The position numbers and the translations under genes were made by a program. From Dendrophyllia cribrosa (Eukaryota > Cnidaria > Anthozoa > Scleractinia > Dendrophylliidae), in assembly GCA_024195265.1 (NCBI GenBank), contig JAJLRJ010000005.1:35188605-35252604 (forward strand): a DNA stretch of 64,000 nt, given 5' to 3'. Below the pieces are notes generated by a model. That model saw only the letters and a program-made list of their open reading frames with translations, searched no databases and was not told where the DNA came from. How positions within the stretch are numbered: the first letter of the stretch is position 1; the number at the start of each line of letters is the position of its first letter. Positions 9,016-19,872 of this stretch are shown in pieces.

Positions 9016-12000
9016 AGTTCTATTTTGTCAGTGATTGGGCCAAGGCAAATAAATTTCAAAATACTATAAAATAAAGTTAATTTCACTACCTTGAATGTCT
9101 ACAATACCGAATGAAAATGGAACATCTCAGCATCATATCAGGTCACAGTTGATGAAATCCAGCATTACAATAAAGGCGTCATTGGTGAAACAATCATATT
9201 TGACTCTGAACACAGTTGCGACATTAAATGGATGGCTTGGCCGTGTTTGTCATAAAATTATAAAACGCAGCTGTAAAAAATAACATAAGTCGATAAATCA
9301 GTTTTCTTCTTTGCTGCGAAGCAACCCACATTTGCAATCCAAATGATAACAAAGAAATAAATCAAACAACTATTGCAGATATATTTAATTTAGCCGCTAG
9401 CCGGTTCCAGCCAGTTCGGTACGGTTGGCCCGCATATTTTTAGATAGAGGACTTTCTCTATCATTTATATCGCTTAGTCCCATCACAGAGGATTCATTGG
9501 CTCTGGAATGTAACTCATCGCCGAATATTGAATAAATTATTGTTCAAAATACAATATATAACTGAGATAAACTCAATAAACACTTACCTCGTACGAAGAC
9601 ATTTCGAGGAATTTACATTATTCCCATGCATTAACCAGTATAACCTTCCGTGAGCGCAAGTGCCAGACACTGTAACTTGAACACGCGCATACCGGTATGC
9701 ACTATCGGTTCTTTTTTCCACTTCTTTCGAGTTTTTCGTTTGTGTGTGTGTATTTTTCAAGATGTTTTTGCTGGCTGATACTGTAGTATTTTGTCAGGCC
9801 TGATTTTTTATATGATTACAATATAAAGTTAGCTTAACAAAAACGTTCGTTAGCATATAATCTATGTCTGTTAACAGCCTGCATAGTTCTTGTAAATACC
9901 CACCAGTAAAGGAGCATGACCATGCATACATAGATATATTACAAACATACGAGCTGCAGTTTAAAGCAGTGTCGATGTGACCCGTTATTTCAGAGACCTT
10001 TAGAGCGGAGTAAATGAAACCATCCGTCAAGAAGGAATGCACAGTTAGGAGAGCTAGATAGTAAAACAAAAAGCTTTTGTTGCAAATACAATAACCAAAC
10101 GAGGCTTTGCATTGAGATAATTGTATCAACTGACCCGCCATTTTGGACATAGGAGAGAGTGGGGACTGGACCGAGTTCCTATTCTTCCGTTTCGCGGGTA
10201 TGTTTTGATTCGAGGGTAATTTCACGATGGTACTTTGTTCCTTTCGAGGGGTAAGTGTTCAGTGCGGTGCCACGTCATGGGCTGCGCACGAAACAGGAAA
10301 GGTTCCTTTGTTGTCCTGCGAGATAGACATGACTGAATGGTTGAAGGAAAAGTACAAGGGGTCAGATGCGTCTGGGGCAAGAGGAAGACCTGGTCATACC
10401 AAAGCTACAGGTGAAATTTTGGGATTGTCCCCCTGCTGGGGAACTCTGCAAACCAATCACTAAAAGTAGTTGTAAATTTCATTAATAATTCATAACAGTT
10501 ATGACCAATAAATAGGCAGTATTTGAGTCACATGTATACCTTTGTAAACCCCAATACAAAATCAACTGAGTTGATGAATTATTAAACAGTAGAATTAACT
10601 TTTGATACAAACACCTCCTCGGCTAATTAGTATTTATTAACTTTTCATACAGATCTCATTGTTTCATTTCACAAGTAAAATAATATTTGCGTCTGATCTG
10701 TATGGACGTTAACAATGGTTCACCTTCGGCTCACCATTGTAAATGCCCATACAGTTCTGCCATGCATATTTTATCTACTACTTAACCATTATAACAGGTA
10801 TGAACATTGTTATTTGGAAGGAATTGGATAATAAATCCATTTGCAACCAATAATCTTTATTGTCAAGGTGATTAAATAGCAAAACTTACCAAGCAGACAA
10901 AGACACCACAATCAGTCTCATTTAATTGTTGTGGTACATTCTATAATGTAGATAATAATGTATACAGAGATTGTCTATTTAACCTAGCTTGATTAAGTTA
11001 GAAACAATGTTAAACTTTGTCAAATATCCAAGTATGCACACAGGACAACTAAACAAAAATTATATTTATAGAAGGTCAGAAGATATAACAATGGCATTAA
11101 GTGACCTAGATATTATAAGTCAATGTTTGCATATGGTGTAAGATATCTGAAGTTGTTCATGGCTTTCACCCTCAAAAGGCAAGACGTCATAGCCCCACTT
11201 TTTGTCTAGTATTTTTATCTGTCTTCTAGAACGTAATTTCTGGATAAAAATGCTCCCAGAATTCTATAATCAGTTCAAAGTACAGATGAACCTCCACTAA
11301 CGGTCACTTTTCCACTGAAAACAGCTGCTTGTTTCTTTTTTTTACCAGTGGATACATTCGCTATTGTTTACTCCTGTCTACAACGGCCAAGGGAGGCGTT
11401 GAGGAGAAGTTCCAATGTATCTCCATGAATATATATATTTTTTCAGTAGGGGAGGGTGGGGGAAGGATGCTTGGCAATGCCTAGGCTTGAAGGCCACCTC
11501 ATTTTTTTCCTGAATCGATCTGGCACTGGTTTTTTTTTTTTTTTCCCCTGCTAATATTTTGACCAAAGTTGGATTAGGGGCCAAATAGAAAACCTAACAG
11601 TTTTTTTAGCTTCCAAGCTTTAAAAGTTGTATTTTCACACTAATATAAAATATGTAAAGTTCAATGAAATATTGAGCTCAGTAAATAATTGTTGTTGTTG
11701 TTGTTGTTGTTATAACAAGGTCCAACACCAATGAGACAGGCATACATTAATGACTAGCTTTATTCCAATGAAGATATGCATATTTTTTAAATATAAACAT
11801 TCTGGGTAAAGAAAAGAAAGCTTCAAATTATACAAAAAAAGTTGAAAATATACTACTGTTACAATCTATTACATTTCTCTGCATGCGGTATTATTTGTAT
11901 AGATAGGACCAGCCAGAGAGTAATGGCAGCCAACTGTACAAATATTTTTGTTGAGTTATCCTGAGCAGGTAAACAAAACAAACAGCAAGGCCAGGAAAAA

Positions 12001-12310
12001 GCGTAGAAACAAAACTAACAGATCCAACTGGTAGATCCTGCATACAGGAAAGTTTTGAAATAAGTCATGAAATAAAAAGCAATATGTTATAGCTGACTGG
12101 TGGTATAATCAATCACGTCCCTCTAAGCAGTACTATTTCCTTAGATAATACTGGACGGTTCTATAATATTTTCTTGGGTATACCGGCCGGCGGGACAAGA
12201 CAGCTTAATCAGACATTTCTACAAGGACGGCTTGCCATAAAAGATTAAGAAACTCTTCAAAGGTTGTCACAATCGCAAACTTCGTAAATTGTACCGTAAA
12301 ACTACATGGC
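9016..12310. other. Host-type non-coding DNA, no supported gene
   Basis: I find no coding signal with a domain or motif here. A 143-codon frame on the minus strand (9794-10225) and a 78-codon frame on the plus strand (10227-10463) abut head to head but show no recognisable family. GTAAGT at 10249 and GTGAAA near 10409 could be splice donors of an unidentified gene, which is speculation. A (GTT)n microsatellite lies at 11690-11713. Confidence 0.5.
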
Positions 12311-12695
12311 GTTAATTACAGGAATGGCTCCGAGCGACACTTTTTCACCAATTATAGAATTTTTTTCTTATCAGAAAAAGAAAAATGCAATAAATCACCT
12401 AGAATCGAACCCGGGACCTCCTGCGTGCTAACATCCCTCCTTCGCCACTAGACCACTGGGTTGATCCGGCAAACCCAACAAAAATTTAATTATAAAAGGT
12501 GACCCTATTCCTAAATCTAACCTAATCGCGAATCTAACTTAGATCTAATAATCGCTTTGCCTAGGCCTAATTTTATCTGATAATAAAAGCCTACTTTCGT
12601 TCTAATCCAGGCACAAACAAAAAAAAGAGAGAAATGAATGCTAATGAGGTCAGCGGTTTCCTTTCAAACGGCTCGGAGCCATTCCTGTATTTAAC
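12311..12695. mobile_element. 385-bp TIR element carrying a tRNA-like segment
   Basis: The ends are 25-bp inverted repeats (GTTAAWTACAGGAATGGCTCC... at 12311-12335 and complement at 12671-12695) with one mismatch, flanked by GGC on both sides (possible 3-bp duplication). The inside is AT-rich, non-coding, and includes a tRNA-like stretch. The size and ends fit a MITE. The superfamily cannot be told from this. Confidence 0.6.
12397..12470 (-). other. tRNA-like segment (SINE head or tRNA relic)
   Basis: On the minus strand the order is GTGGTCTAGTGGCGAAGGAGG (A-box-like) and then GGGTTCGATTCTAGG (B-box/T-loop, GGTTCGANTC). The spacing suits a Pol III tRNA promoter, but I could not fold a complete cloverleaf with matched acceptor stems. 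I read it as a tRNA-derived repeat rather than a working tRNA. Confidence 0.5.
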
Positions 12696-12813
12696 GGCTA
12701 TTGTAAAACCTTTTGGCCGCCATATTGGATGTTAATCGAGAATTTCCGAAGTCGGCCCGAATCAGAAAGTCGTTCCGAGTACTCCTCGGCTGTCCTTTTG
12801 GACATGATTTACG

Positions 12814-13650
12814 ACGAGTCGATCTCAGGAGTCGAGGAGTCGATCTCAGGAGTCGACGAATCGATCTCAGGAGTCGACGAGTCGATCTCAGGAGTCGACG
12901 AGTCGATCTCAGGAGTTGACGAGTCGATCTCAGGAGTCGACGAGTCGATCTCAGGACTCGACGAGTCGATCTCGGGAGTCGACGAGTCGATCTCGAGACT
13001 CGACGAGTCGATCTCAGGAGTCGACGAGTCGATCTCAGGAGTCGACGAGTCGATCTCAGGACTCGACGAGTCGATCTCAAGACTCGACGAGTCGATCTCA
13101 GGACTCGACGAGTCGATCTCAGGAGTCGACGAGTCGATCTCAGGAGTCGACGAGTCGATCTCAGGAGTCGACGAGTCGATCTCAGGAGTCGACGAGTCGA
13201 TCTCAGGAGTTGACGAGTCGATCTCAGGAGTCGACGAGTCGATCTCAGGACTCGACGAGTCGATCTCGGGAGTCGACGAGTCGATCTCGGGACTCGACGA
13301 GTCGATCTCAGGACTCGACGAGTCGATCTCGGGAGTCGACGAGTCGATCTCGGGACTCGACGAGTCGATCTCAGGAGTCGACGAGTCGATCTCAGGAGTC
13401 GACGAGTCGATCTCAGGACTCGACGAGTCGATCTCAAGACTCGACGAGTCGATCTCAGGACTCGACGAGTCGATCTCAGGACTCGACGAGTCGATCTCAG
13501 GACTCCACGAGTCGATCTCAAGAGTCGATCTCAGGACTCCACGAGTCGATCTCAGGACTCGACGAGTCGATCTCAGGACTCGACGATTCGATCTCGAGAG
13601 TGAAGCACGACGAGTCGATCTCAGGGGTGGACGATTCGATCTCGCAGGTC
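12814..13650. repeat. 21-bp minisatellite, ~40 units
   Basis: A tandem array of a 21-bp unit (GAGTCGATCTCAGGAGTCGAC and variants with GGACTC, GGGAGTC or AAGACTC). Because 21 is a multiple of 3 and the unit has no stop in most frames, long repetitive frames run through it on both strands, for example a 7-residue ESISGVD repeat. This is a satellite, not a gene. Variants alternate between GTCGAC and CTCGAC in blocks, which points to local duplication of sub-arrays. Confidence 0.9.
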
Positions 13651-13699
13651 AGCTCGACGAGTCGAAAGACCAATTTAGTCTCGGATCTGACTTCATAGG

Positions 13700-14250
13700 A
13701 CAGGCTCTGTCTCGTTGACAAGTATCCAATGACATAAGATCGAATGTGTGAATCCCGAAAAGGCGCTCGACCCACTCCCAAGCACTCTTTAACAACATGC
13801 AATCCGCGTCCGATTGGGTTCTAGAAAAAATATCGGCCGGATTTTTACTTGAAGGGACAATTGTATACATCAAGGCTGAAATTGTATTCTCTGTGGTAAT
13901 AAAAGATGTCCTTGACAACGCTTTTAACTTCGGAGGTTTTACAGCCTCCATTCTCCAGAGCAGACTTCAAAACATGGCTGTCCATATGGACACCCACCCT
14001 ACAGGAACTAATGTGGTACCTAAACGAAGGTGAATGTGACAATGCCCGAGCCTCGAAGGTATTCATATCCTGCGAATTATTCAGCCAGTAATTATGATCG
14101 CTCTTTAATCAAGTTCCGCGCCAGGCCCTTTTCGAGGCATCACAATAGAGTGTAATCGCGGAGTGGCGTTCTGTTTCTCCACTGAAGGTCTTTCCAGCCG
14201 TCAAGATCATAGAGATGGTCGAGTTTGAAGAGGAGGTCACGAATCTATAA
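13700..14250 (-). pseudogene. Retroelement RNase H fragment, frameshifted
   Basis: Read on the minus strand, three consecutive frames give parts of a retroelement RNase H: ITLYCDASKRAW near 14135-14170, SSCRVGVHMDSHVLKSAL near 13950-14020, and YTIVPSSKNPADIFSRT near 13810-13860, followed by a DIRS/BEL-type tail (FDLMSLDTCQRD). Frameshifts and a stop separate them, so the copy is dead. No reverse transcriptase is seen upstream, because element A1 begins at 14308. It probably lies where A1 inserted. Confidence 0.6.
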
Positions 14251-14304
14251 ATTTAGATATCGCTCGTCCTGACATAACTGTGGTTTGGTTGGTTCAACAG
14301 TTAG

Positions 14305-14443
14305 CGGAGTAGTAGAGAGGGAGGGAGTCTAATGCGTTTTTTTCCAAGACCATGTGAAATAAGCGATCCACACTGCGTTCGGACCGCTATTTTATGGTCT
14401 TGGAAAAAAACGCATTTGACATCGCTCCCTCTCTACTACTCCG
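14305..14443. repeat. Terminal palindrome at left end of element A1
   Basis: AGTAGTAGAGAGGGAG... (from 14308) is mirrored as ...CTCCCTCTCTACTACT (to 14440). The arms are about 47 bp with few mismatches, and the inner part (AAATAAGCGATCC ... CGGACCGCTATTTTAT) pairs as well. CGG/CCG extend the pairing outward by 3 bp. It lies about 120 bp upstream of the PolB start. The AGTAGT start is shared with the left ends of B1 and B2. Confidence 0.8.
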
Positions 14444-14558
14444 GGCATGCCCACCCATCAAACCTCGAGCCCGCCCGCCCACAAAGGTATTACCAATTGA
14501 AGAAATCCCTACCCTAGGTATATACGCACACTGCGTACAAAAAAAAACATATATATAT

Positions 14559-17500
14559 ATGGCGCAACCCCGGCAACGAAGACGACGTGGTTACAATCAA
14601 CGCGAGCTGATTGCCTGGCTGGACGAACAGGAACGAAATGTTGAACGGATCCAGCCTGCCGACGACATTATTGCGGAGTTCGATCCTCTAAACAACCCAC
14701 AGGAGCCAGATTTCGAACAATTTGTTCAAATCTATGATCGGGTTGACCTAGGCGTTCAACAGGGCAGGCGAACACGCAGGTTCCGCTTTGCAACCAATCT
14801 GGAAAACTCTCTTGTCGCCCGGATTCTGAACAAAATCAGGCAATATGTTCCCACACGGCACACAATCAACTTACGGTTCACAGTCGAGCTACGAAACACT
14901 GAAACCGGGGTGTTGAGGAATTTTTATCAAAACAACCACAATAGTCATTGGTTGTCCACTCTCTCCGAGACACGACAGTGGTTGCAAGCACAGGAAGAGC
15001 TTCGTCTTCAAAACGCAAGACTCAACAGGCCTGACACCAAATGGGTTTACGAACGCACTGTCCTGCTTGATGTCAAAGTAGTGTTGGATCGACAACCCTT
15101 GCAAATAGGCCTCGGACGCCTTCCTGATTGGCTTCGCAACGAAAGAGAAGTCATTTCCCTTGACACTTTCAACGACAATCTTTGTCTCCATCGATGCTTG
15201 GCTGTCCATCGGGAAGCTCATAAAAGGGACAATACTCGCAGAACCAGGGATCTCGCAGAAAGCTTCTTCGCAGTTTATCCTGGGCTTCGAGACCGTCTAA
15301 CTTTGCGGCACTTATCTAAACTCGAAAGGCACTTCAAGCAAGGCATTGTCGCATACACTGTTTTACCCAACGGTGACATCGTTTTGAGCCACAGCCCTGC
15401 GAACTACGACAAGGTAGGCACTCCAACCATGACTATCGGTATTCATGAGAGGCACGCCTTCTTGATCACCAATATCAACAAAGTCACAAACAACTACACT
15501 TGTGGCGAGTGCGATGCGAGGTTCACACAAGCTTGTCACTTAACTCGCCACGCCAAGACGTGTACTCGTGGCCTAACCAAAACCGACTGCCCTGGGAAAC
15601 GTATCCTCGCTCCCGAGTCAGCTTTCGAAAAAGCCTTTTACCCAGAAGGCGGTTTCGGTGTCAAGGCAGTGTGCTGGCTGGAGTGGGAGGCGAAGCGGCG
15701 AGGCATTCACATTCACCATCACAGATGTGGGCATGGCGGTGAGAGATACGTTTGTGGCCACCCAGTCGATGGCTACCATCCAGAAAGCAAGACAGTTTTC
15801 CAGTTCCATGGTTGTTTCTGGCACGGTTGCGAGAAATGCTACCCCTACTTTGACCAGAGGTTCGAATCGGTATATACTGACCGCAGGGGCAATCCAATCA
15901 CAAGGGCGGTTGCCTACCAAAATACTCTGCAACGAACTCAGTTGCTTCGAGCCGTTGGTTACAATGTGGTGGAAAGGTGGGAACACGAACAGCCTCGCCC
16001 CTGGTGGAATGACCGTTGCCCACAGAAAAGAAACAAAACATATCCCCACGCGATCGTCTACGACTTCGAAGCGTACCAGGACAAGACAAAGGCAGCTCTC
16101 TCAACACGGGATCTCTCGTATGAAAGTGAGCATGTGCCTATCTCAGTCTCCATTGCCGACACGTTGAACCCTGAGCCTGAGTACATTTTCTCCAAAGATC
16201 CCGACGAGCTTATCGGGCTGTTCTATAGCTCTCTGGAGCGTCGCAGCGCTGCCATCCGTGAGGATGTAGCTGCAAAATACATGCCCCCAGACACTGAGAG
16301 TCTTCCCCAGAAGCAATTCAATCTTATCGACCAATGGTGCAACCAAGTGCCTGTAGTTGGCTTCAACTCAGGCCACTACGATCTCAAGCTTATCCGCAAG
16401 TACTTTGTTTCTCATCTCGCTCAAGAGAACGGGGTCTTCGCCGCGGAGAAAGAGGGACGCATCATGTTCATCAACACGCCCAGCTACAAGTTCTTGGACA
16501 TCATGAACTATTTGGCCCCAGGCATCACGTACGACAAGTGGGTCAAGACGTATGGTGCAACACAGACCAAGTCCTGGCTCCCATACGAGTGGTTTGACAG
16601 TGCTGACAAGCTGGACTACCAAGGTCTCCCGCCATACTGGTGCTGGTACTCAGAACTCAAAAACGATTTCGTTCTATCTCCCAAGGAGCACGAAGAATGC
16701 AAGCGCATCTTCCACGAGCGAGGCATGAAGACCTTCGGAGACTGGCTGGAGTACTACAACAATCTGGACGTGTCTCCCTTTCTCGAAGCCCTTCAAACAA
16801 TGAAGTCCTTCTACACTGGGCTCGGGGTAGACATCTTCAAAGACGCGGTCTCCTTGCCGGGGGTATCGATGCAATACGTCCTGCGAGGCTCATTGAGAGG
16901 GCGCAATGTCCCAGCACTATACGCCCCTGGGCCCGAAGCTTACGCCATGCTGAAGGAGGCTGTGGTTGGCGGTCCAAGCCTGGTGTTTACCCGCAAGCAC
17001 GTGCGTGGTGAAACTCACATCCGCCCCCACAAATACGACTTGGCGCGCATCACGAAGCGCATCCTCGGCTTCGATGCAAACTCCCTCTACCCAAGCACGA
17101 TGCTCAAGGATATGCCCTGCGGCAAAGAGAAGGTTGTGCACTACAACTACCCGGAGCAGGCGGTGAAAGCTCTCGAAATGAATCTGAATACAGGCAGGTG
17201 GTTCGGGTTTGCGGAAGTGGACATCGAAGTCCCTCGAGAGTTGTGGGAGCAGTTCGAAGAGTTTCCACCACTCTTCATCAATCAAGCAGTGCCTGACGAA
17301 TGCGTTCCGCAGCATATGCACGACTACCTCCAAGAAAGTGGCCGAACCCGCTTTCCAGACCAGAAAAAGCTGCTGGGTGTGCTGTCAGCGAGAAAAATGC
17401 TGATCTACGCACCCCTCTTGAAGTGGTATCTTGAAAGAGGGCTCAAGATCACGGCAGTCTACCGCACTATCGACTACAAGCCCAAAAAGCTCTTCGACTG

Positions 17501-18398
17501 GTTCGTCCGCGAGGTAGCCGACAACCGAAGGAAAGGCGACGCTGACAAGGAGAAGGCACTACTTGCTGAAGTGTTCAAGCTCCTGGGCAACAGTGCCTAC
17601 GGCAAGTTCATCGAAGCCGTGGAGCGCCAGACAAGAACGGTGTACACAAGGGACGAGGACGAAGTCGACAAGAATCTCCGCTCGGCCTTGTTCAAAGACC
17701 TCGAAGAGATCGGAGATGCCTACAAGATCGATATGCGCAAGCCAAAGGTCACAATCAACCGCCCTTTCCAAGTGGGTATCGTTGTGTACCAGCTTGCCAA
17801 GCTGCGCATGCTGGAGTTCTACTACGACTTCCTGGACTACTACCTCGACAGGCATGACTTCGAGCTTATCCAGATGGACACGGACAGCATGTACTTCGCC
17901 CTTGCGCACGACAAGCTGGAGGAGGCAGTGCAGCCAGAACTCCGTGACCAGTTCGAGGCGGAGAAGAAGACTTGGTTGGCGTGGGACAAGTGGAGCGGCA
18001 GAGAGCCCGGCTTGTTCAAGCTTGAGAAGGAAGGCACACGGGCCATCGCCCTATGCAGCAAGTGCTACCTCGTAGACAACGATGGCACCCCCAACAAAGA
18101 GCCCAAGATCTCCGCCAAGGGAGTGAACAAAAAGCAAAACGGGCTGGCGTGGAAAGAGCACGAATCCCAGCGCCTAGCCAAAGTGGAGCAAGAGCTGCGC
18201 TGGGAAAGGTACGAAAGAACCCTCGAGGTGCGCAAGGACATGGCCACCAACAGGGGTTTCCGAATGCACAACGGTGCCATGCACACGTACGAGCAGCGCA
18301 AGCTGGGTCTTTCCGCGTACAACGACAAGCGTTGGGTGCTGCCAGACGGTATCCACACAGAGCCCATTGAGTTTCACAACCCAGCTGGTGGCAACTGA
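14559..18398 (+). CDS. Protein-primed family B DNA polymerase (PolB)
   Basis: A full-length, uninterrupted 1279-aa polymerase. The N-terminal part has a C2HC zinc finger (CGECDARFTQACHLTRHAKTC with one further residue omitted here; around residues 315-336). The exonuclease domain shows Exo I (VYDFEAY), Exo II (VVGFNSGHYDLKLI) and Exo III (YYNNLDVSPF). The polymerase domain shows motif A (GFDANSLYPS), motif B (KLLGNSAYGK) and motif C (MDTDSMYF). All key acidic residues are present. It would copy the element, with a terminal protein as primer by analogy with Polintons and adenoviruses. The ATG at 14559 directly follows TATATATAT; the frame is open upstream into the terminal palindrome but that part is not protein-like. 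The 3' end overlaps the convergent integrase gene by 25 bp. Confidence 0.95.
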   Translation: MAQPRQRRRRGYNQRELIAWLDEQERNVERIQPADDIIAEFDPLNNPQEPDFEQFVQIYDRVDLGVQQGRRTRRFRFATNLENSLVARILNKIRQYVPTRHTINLRFTVELRNTETGVLRNFYQNNHNSHWLSTLSETRQWLQAQEELRLQNARLNRPDTKWVYERTVLLDVKVVLDRQPLQIGLGRLPDWLRNEREVISLDTFNDNLCLHRCLAVHREAHKRDNTRRTRDLAESFFAVYPGLRDRLTLRHLSKLERHFKQGIVAYTVLPNGDIVLSHSPANYDKVGTPTMTIGIHERHAFLITNINKVTNNYTCGECDARFTQACHLTRHAKTCTRGLTKTDCPGKRILAPESAFEKAFYPEGGFGVKAVCWLEWEAKRRGIHIHHHRCGHGGERYVCGHPVDGYHPESKTVFQFHGCFWHGCEKCYPYFDQRFESVYTDRRGNPITRAVAYQNTLQRTQLLRAVGYNVVERWEHEQPRPWWNDRCPQKRNKTYPHAIVYDFEAYQDKTKAALSTRDLSYESEHVPISVSIADTLNPEPEYIFSKDPDELIGLFYSSLERRSAAIREDVAAKYMPPDTESLPQKQFNLIDQWCNQVPVVGFNSGHYDLKLIRKYFVSHLAQENGVFAAEKEGRIMFINTPSYKFLDIMNYLAPGITYDKWVKTYGATQTKSWLPYEWFDSADKLDYQGLPPYWCWYSELKNDFVLSPKEHEECKRIFHERGMKTFGDWLEYYNNLDVSPFLEALQTMKSFYTGLGVDIFKDAVSLPGVSMQYVLRGSLRGRNVPALYAPGPEAYAMLKEAVVGGPSLVFTRKHVRGETHIRPHKYDLARITKRILGFDANSLYPSTMLKDMPCGKEKVVHYNYPEQAVKALEMNLNTGRWFGFAEVDIEVPRELWEQFEEFPPLFINQAVPDECVPQHMHDYLQESGRTRFPDQKKLLGVLSARKMLIYAPLLKWYLERGLKITAVYRTIDYKPKKLFDWFVREVADNRRKGDADKEKALLAEVFKLLGNSAYGKFIEAVERQTRTVYTRDEDEVDKNLRSALFKDLEEIGDAYKIDMRKPKVTINRPFQVGIVVYQLAKLRMLEFYYDFLDYYLDRHDFELIQMDTDSMYFALAHDKLEEAVQPELRDQFEAEKKTWLAWDKWSGREPGLFKLEKEGTRAIALCSKCYLVDNDGTPNKEPKISAKGVNKKQNGLAWKEHESQRLAKVEQELRWERYERTLEVRKDMATNRGFRMHNGAMHTYEQRKLGLSAYNDKRWVLPDGIHTEPIEFHNPAGGN

Positions 18399-19366
18399 GT
18401 GCCCGGCGGCACAACCATCAACTCCTCACGAACAAACCCTCTCTTGGGCCCGTCATACAAGTAGTATACCACGGGCGCATCTGGCTTGGTTACAACCTTG
18501 TGTATTTGGTAGACCTTCAATGACCAGATGGGATCAGTAGCACGCCTCCCGCCCCCTTCCAGCTCGCCAGGGTAGTACAAGTATCGTACATGGACTCGCC
18601 CTGGAGGGAGTTTTTTCTCATAGACCGCCACAGGCCTAGCATATGGTGTCGCAGGTTTGGCTGATACTGCTTTCTCTTTGATCGCATCCTTTGGCTTCTT
18701 GCCAGTGAGCCGGATCACTTCATTGTTCAAGGCCGAGACAACATCTGGCAGTCTTTTAACCCATGCAGTAGACCGGCCAGAGGGCATATTCATTTCAACG
18801 GCATACTGGTAGCCAAACAATCTTTCAGCCAGGGTGCGATTGAATCTCTCCACAATTGCTTGGTCTCTGTGGATATCGGGGCGCCCTCGGCGAATGGTAG
18901 TTTTGTTGTTTTCCATGGTCTTAGTCACAGCCCCCATAAACTCACTCCCAGGGTCGACTTGCAAGAGTTGAGGCCACTTCAAAGGTCTCTTCCTATATAT
19001 TTTCTGAAATGCCCTCGAGACTTCTTCAGACTCTTTCGAAGTCAGGGGCTCCGCAGCTTTGTATCGGCTAGCCACATCCGCAACTGTCAGGGCGTATTTG
19101 TAGACCTTTCTGCCTTTAGGGAGCTTGTCATGGGGTAGGAAGAGAAGATCTGCTTGATGCACCGCATTGGGCGAGGAGACATAAAACTTGGGCCGAGGGA
19201 TGTAGCGTGGCGCCGGGAGATATATTTGCCAAAGGGCTTGTTTGACCAGCCATTTCTTTGTCGCTTCTTCAGAGACCCTAGCCGCAGTGGCCAGCTTTTT
19301 TACAGCGGCAAGACCTTTCCAATACCCTTTTGGGCTGTAGTATATCTTAGAGAGTTTGGCCTCCAT
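18374..19366 (-). CDS. DDE (rve) integrase, lineage A
   Basis: A 330-aa retroviral-type integrase, intact. The catalytic triad is D73 (HQADLLFL), D138 (QVDPGSEF) and E173 (AIVERFNRT); the D-E spacing of 34 intervening residues matches the D,D35E class. A C-terminal SH3-like part (VRYLYYPGELEGGGRR...) follows, and there is no chromodomain, unlike the integrases of lineage B and element C. It would insert the linear element into host DNA. It converges on and slightly overlaps PolB. The start ATG at 19366 is preceded by AAGTATATACCC on the coding strand, similar to the A-type promoter motif of its neighbours. Confidence 0.9.
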   Translation of the reverse strand: MEAKLSKIYYSPKGYWKGLAAVKKLATAARVSEEATKKWLVKQALWQIYLPAPRYIPRPKFYVSSPNAVHQADLLFLPHDKLPKGRKVYKYALTVADVASRYKAAEPLTSKESEEVSRAFQKIYRKRPLKWPQLLQVDPGSEFMGAVTKTMENNKTTIRRGRPDIHRDQAIVERFNRTLAERLFGYQYAVEMNMPSGRSTAWVKRLPDVVSALNNEVIRLTGKKPKDAIKEKAVSAKPATPYARPVAVYEKKLPPGRVHVRYLYYPGELEGGGRRATDPIWSLKVYQIHKVVTKPDAPVVYYLYDGPKRGFVREELMVVPPGTQLPPAGL

Positions 19367-19408
19367 AGGGGGTGTGCGGGGTATATACTTATGTATTGTG
19401 TTGTTTGT

Positions 19409-19846
19409 TTACAGAAAGCGATAGGCCGCATACCCACCCGCAAGCAGAGTGCCTCCAATGAACGCAAGTTCACCAGTCTGCTGTTGTTGGCTGGGCTTGT
19501 AGAAGTCCGAGAACTGAAGCTCTTTGTAGTCTTTGATTTGTTTATCTGGTTGTGTTTGGTGCATCTGGTTATACAAGGCCAGGGCTTGGTCGGTGGTTTG
19601 GAAGTTTTGGCTAGCTTGGTGTTTCATCCTATCGTTGGTTGCAATCCAGTCGAGGAGCTTGGTGCGGTCCTTCTGGTATTTAGCGTAAGCCCCTTGGTAT
19701 TGTTCCAGGGCTTTGTCGTGACGGATTTTCTCATCGATTGCTGCCTTTCCGATATCACCAGACAGATATTTCGCGAGATAGTTGCCGCCCGTGAAAGCGG
19801 CCGCATTGAGAACAGCGCCAAGGGCCATTATTGCAATCGAGGCCAT
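19409..19846 (-). CDS. Conserved Polinton membrane protein (145 aa)
   Basis: Hydrophobic helices lie at both ends (N-terminal MASIAIMALGAVLNAAAF, C-terminal FIGGTLLAGGYAAYRF), with a charged, probably coiled-coil middle (residues about 40-90) and a DFYKPSQQQQ segment. I recall proteins of this layout beside integrase in cnidarian Polintons; the role is unknown, possibly a virion membrane or internal protein. The ATG at 19846 was chosen because a GTATACATATG motif sits 12-22 bp upstream; the longer open frame upstream is not protein-like and overlaps the next gene. First of a run of minus-strand genes with the same promoter style. Confidence 0.7.
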   Translation of the reverse strand: MASIAIMALGAVLNAAAFTGGNYLAKYLSGDIGKAAIDEKIRHDKALEQYQGAYAKYQKDRTKLLDWIATNDRMKHQASQNFQTTDQALALYNQMHQTQPDKQIKDYKELQFSDFYKPSQQQQTGELAFIGGTLLAGGYAAYRFL

Positions 19847-19857
19847 TGTGGTGGTGT

Positions 19858-19868
19858 GTATACATATG
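19858..19868 (-). promoter_or_regulatory. GTATACATATG promoter-like motif
   Basis: An exact copy of an 11-bp motif also found at 20107 and 21312, each 12-22 bp upstream of a minus-strand ATG. On the coding strand it reads CATATGTATAC. It probably acts as a TATA-like initiator element of lineage A. Confidence 0.55.
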
Positions 19869-19872
19869 GTTT

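Noticed and set aside
9794..10463. Head-to-head frames of 143 and 78 codons as a divergent host gene pair
   Set aside because: No recognisable domain and no codon pattern that stands out. Possible splice donors alone are not enough.
12397..12470. Functional tRNA gene
   Set aside because: A- and B-box-like sequences are present but no full cloverleaf could be drawn, and the segment lies inside a TIR element.
12814..13650. CRISPR-like array
   Set aside because: Units are directly adjacent with no unique spacers, and the genome is eukaryotic. It is a minisatellite.
12691..13718. Long repetitive reading frames across the 21-bp array (up to 329 codons, several frames on both strands)
   Set aside because: The unit length is a multiple of 3 and lacks stops, so every frame stays open by construction. 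No start context, domain or unique sequence supports a protein.
14394..14558. N-terminal extension of A1 PolB starting within the terminal palindrome
   Set aside because: The extra 55 residues include the palindrome and low-complexity Pro/Arg sequence. The ATG at 14559 directly follows TATATATAT, as for other genes here.
15500..18414. Many frames of 60-170 codons inside PolB of A1 on both strands
   Set aside because: They are shadows of the GC-rich polymerase gene and have no domain of their own.
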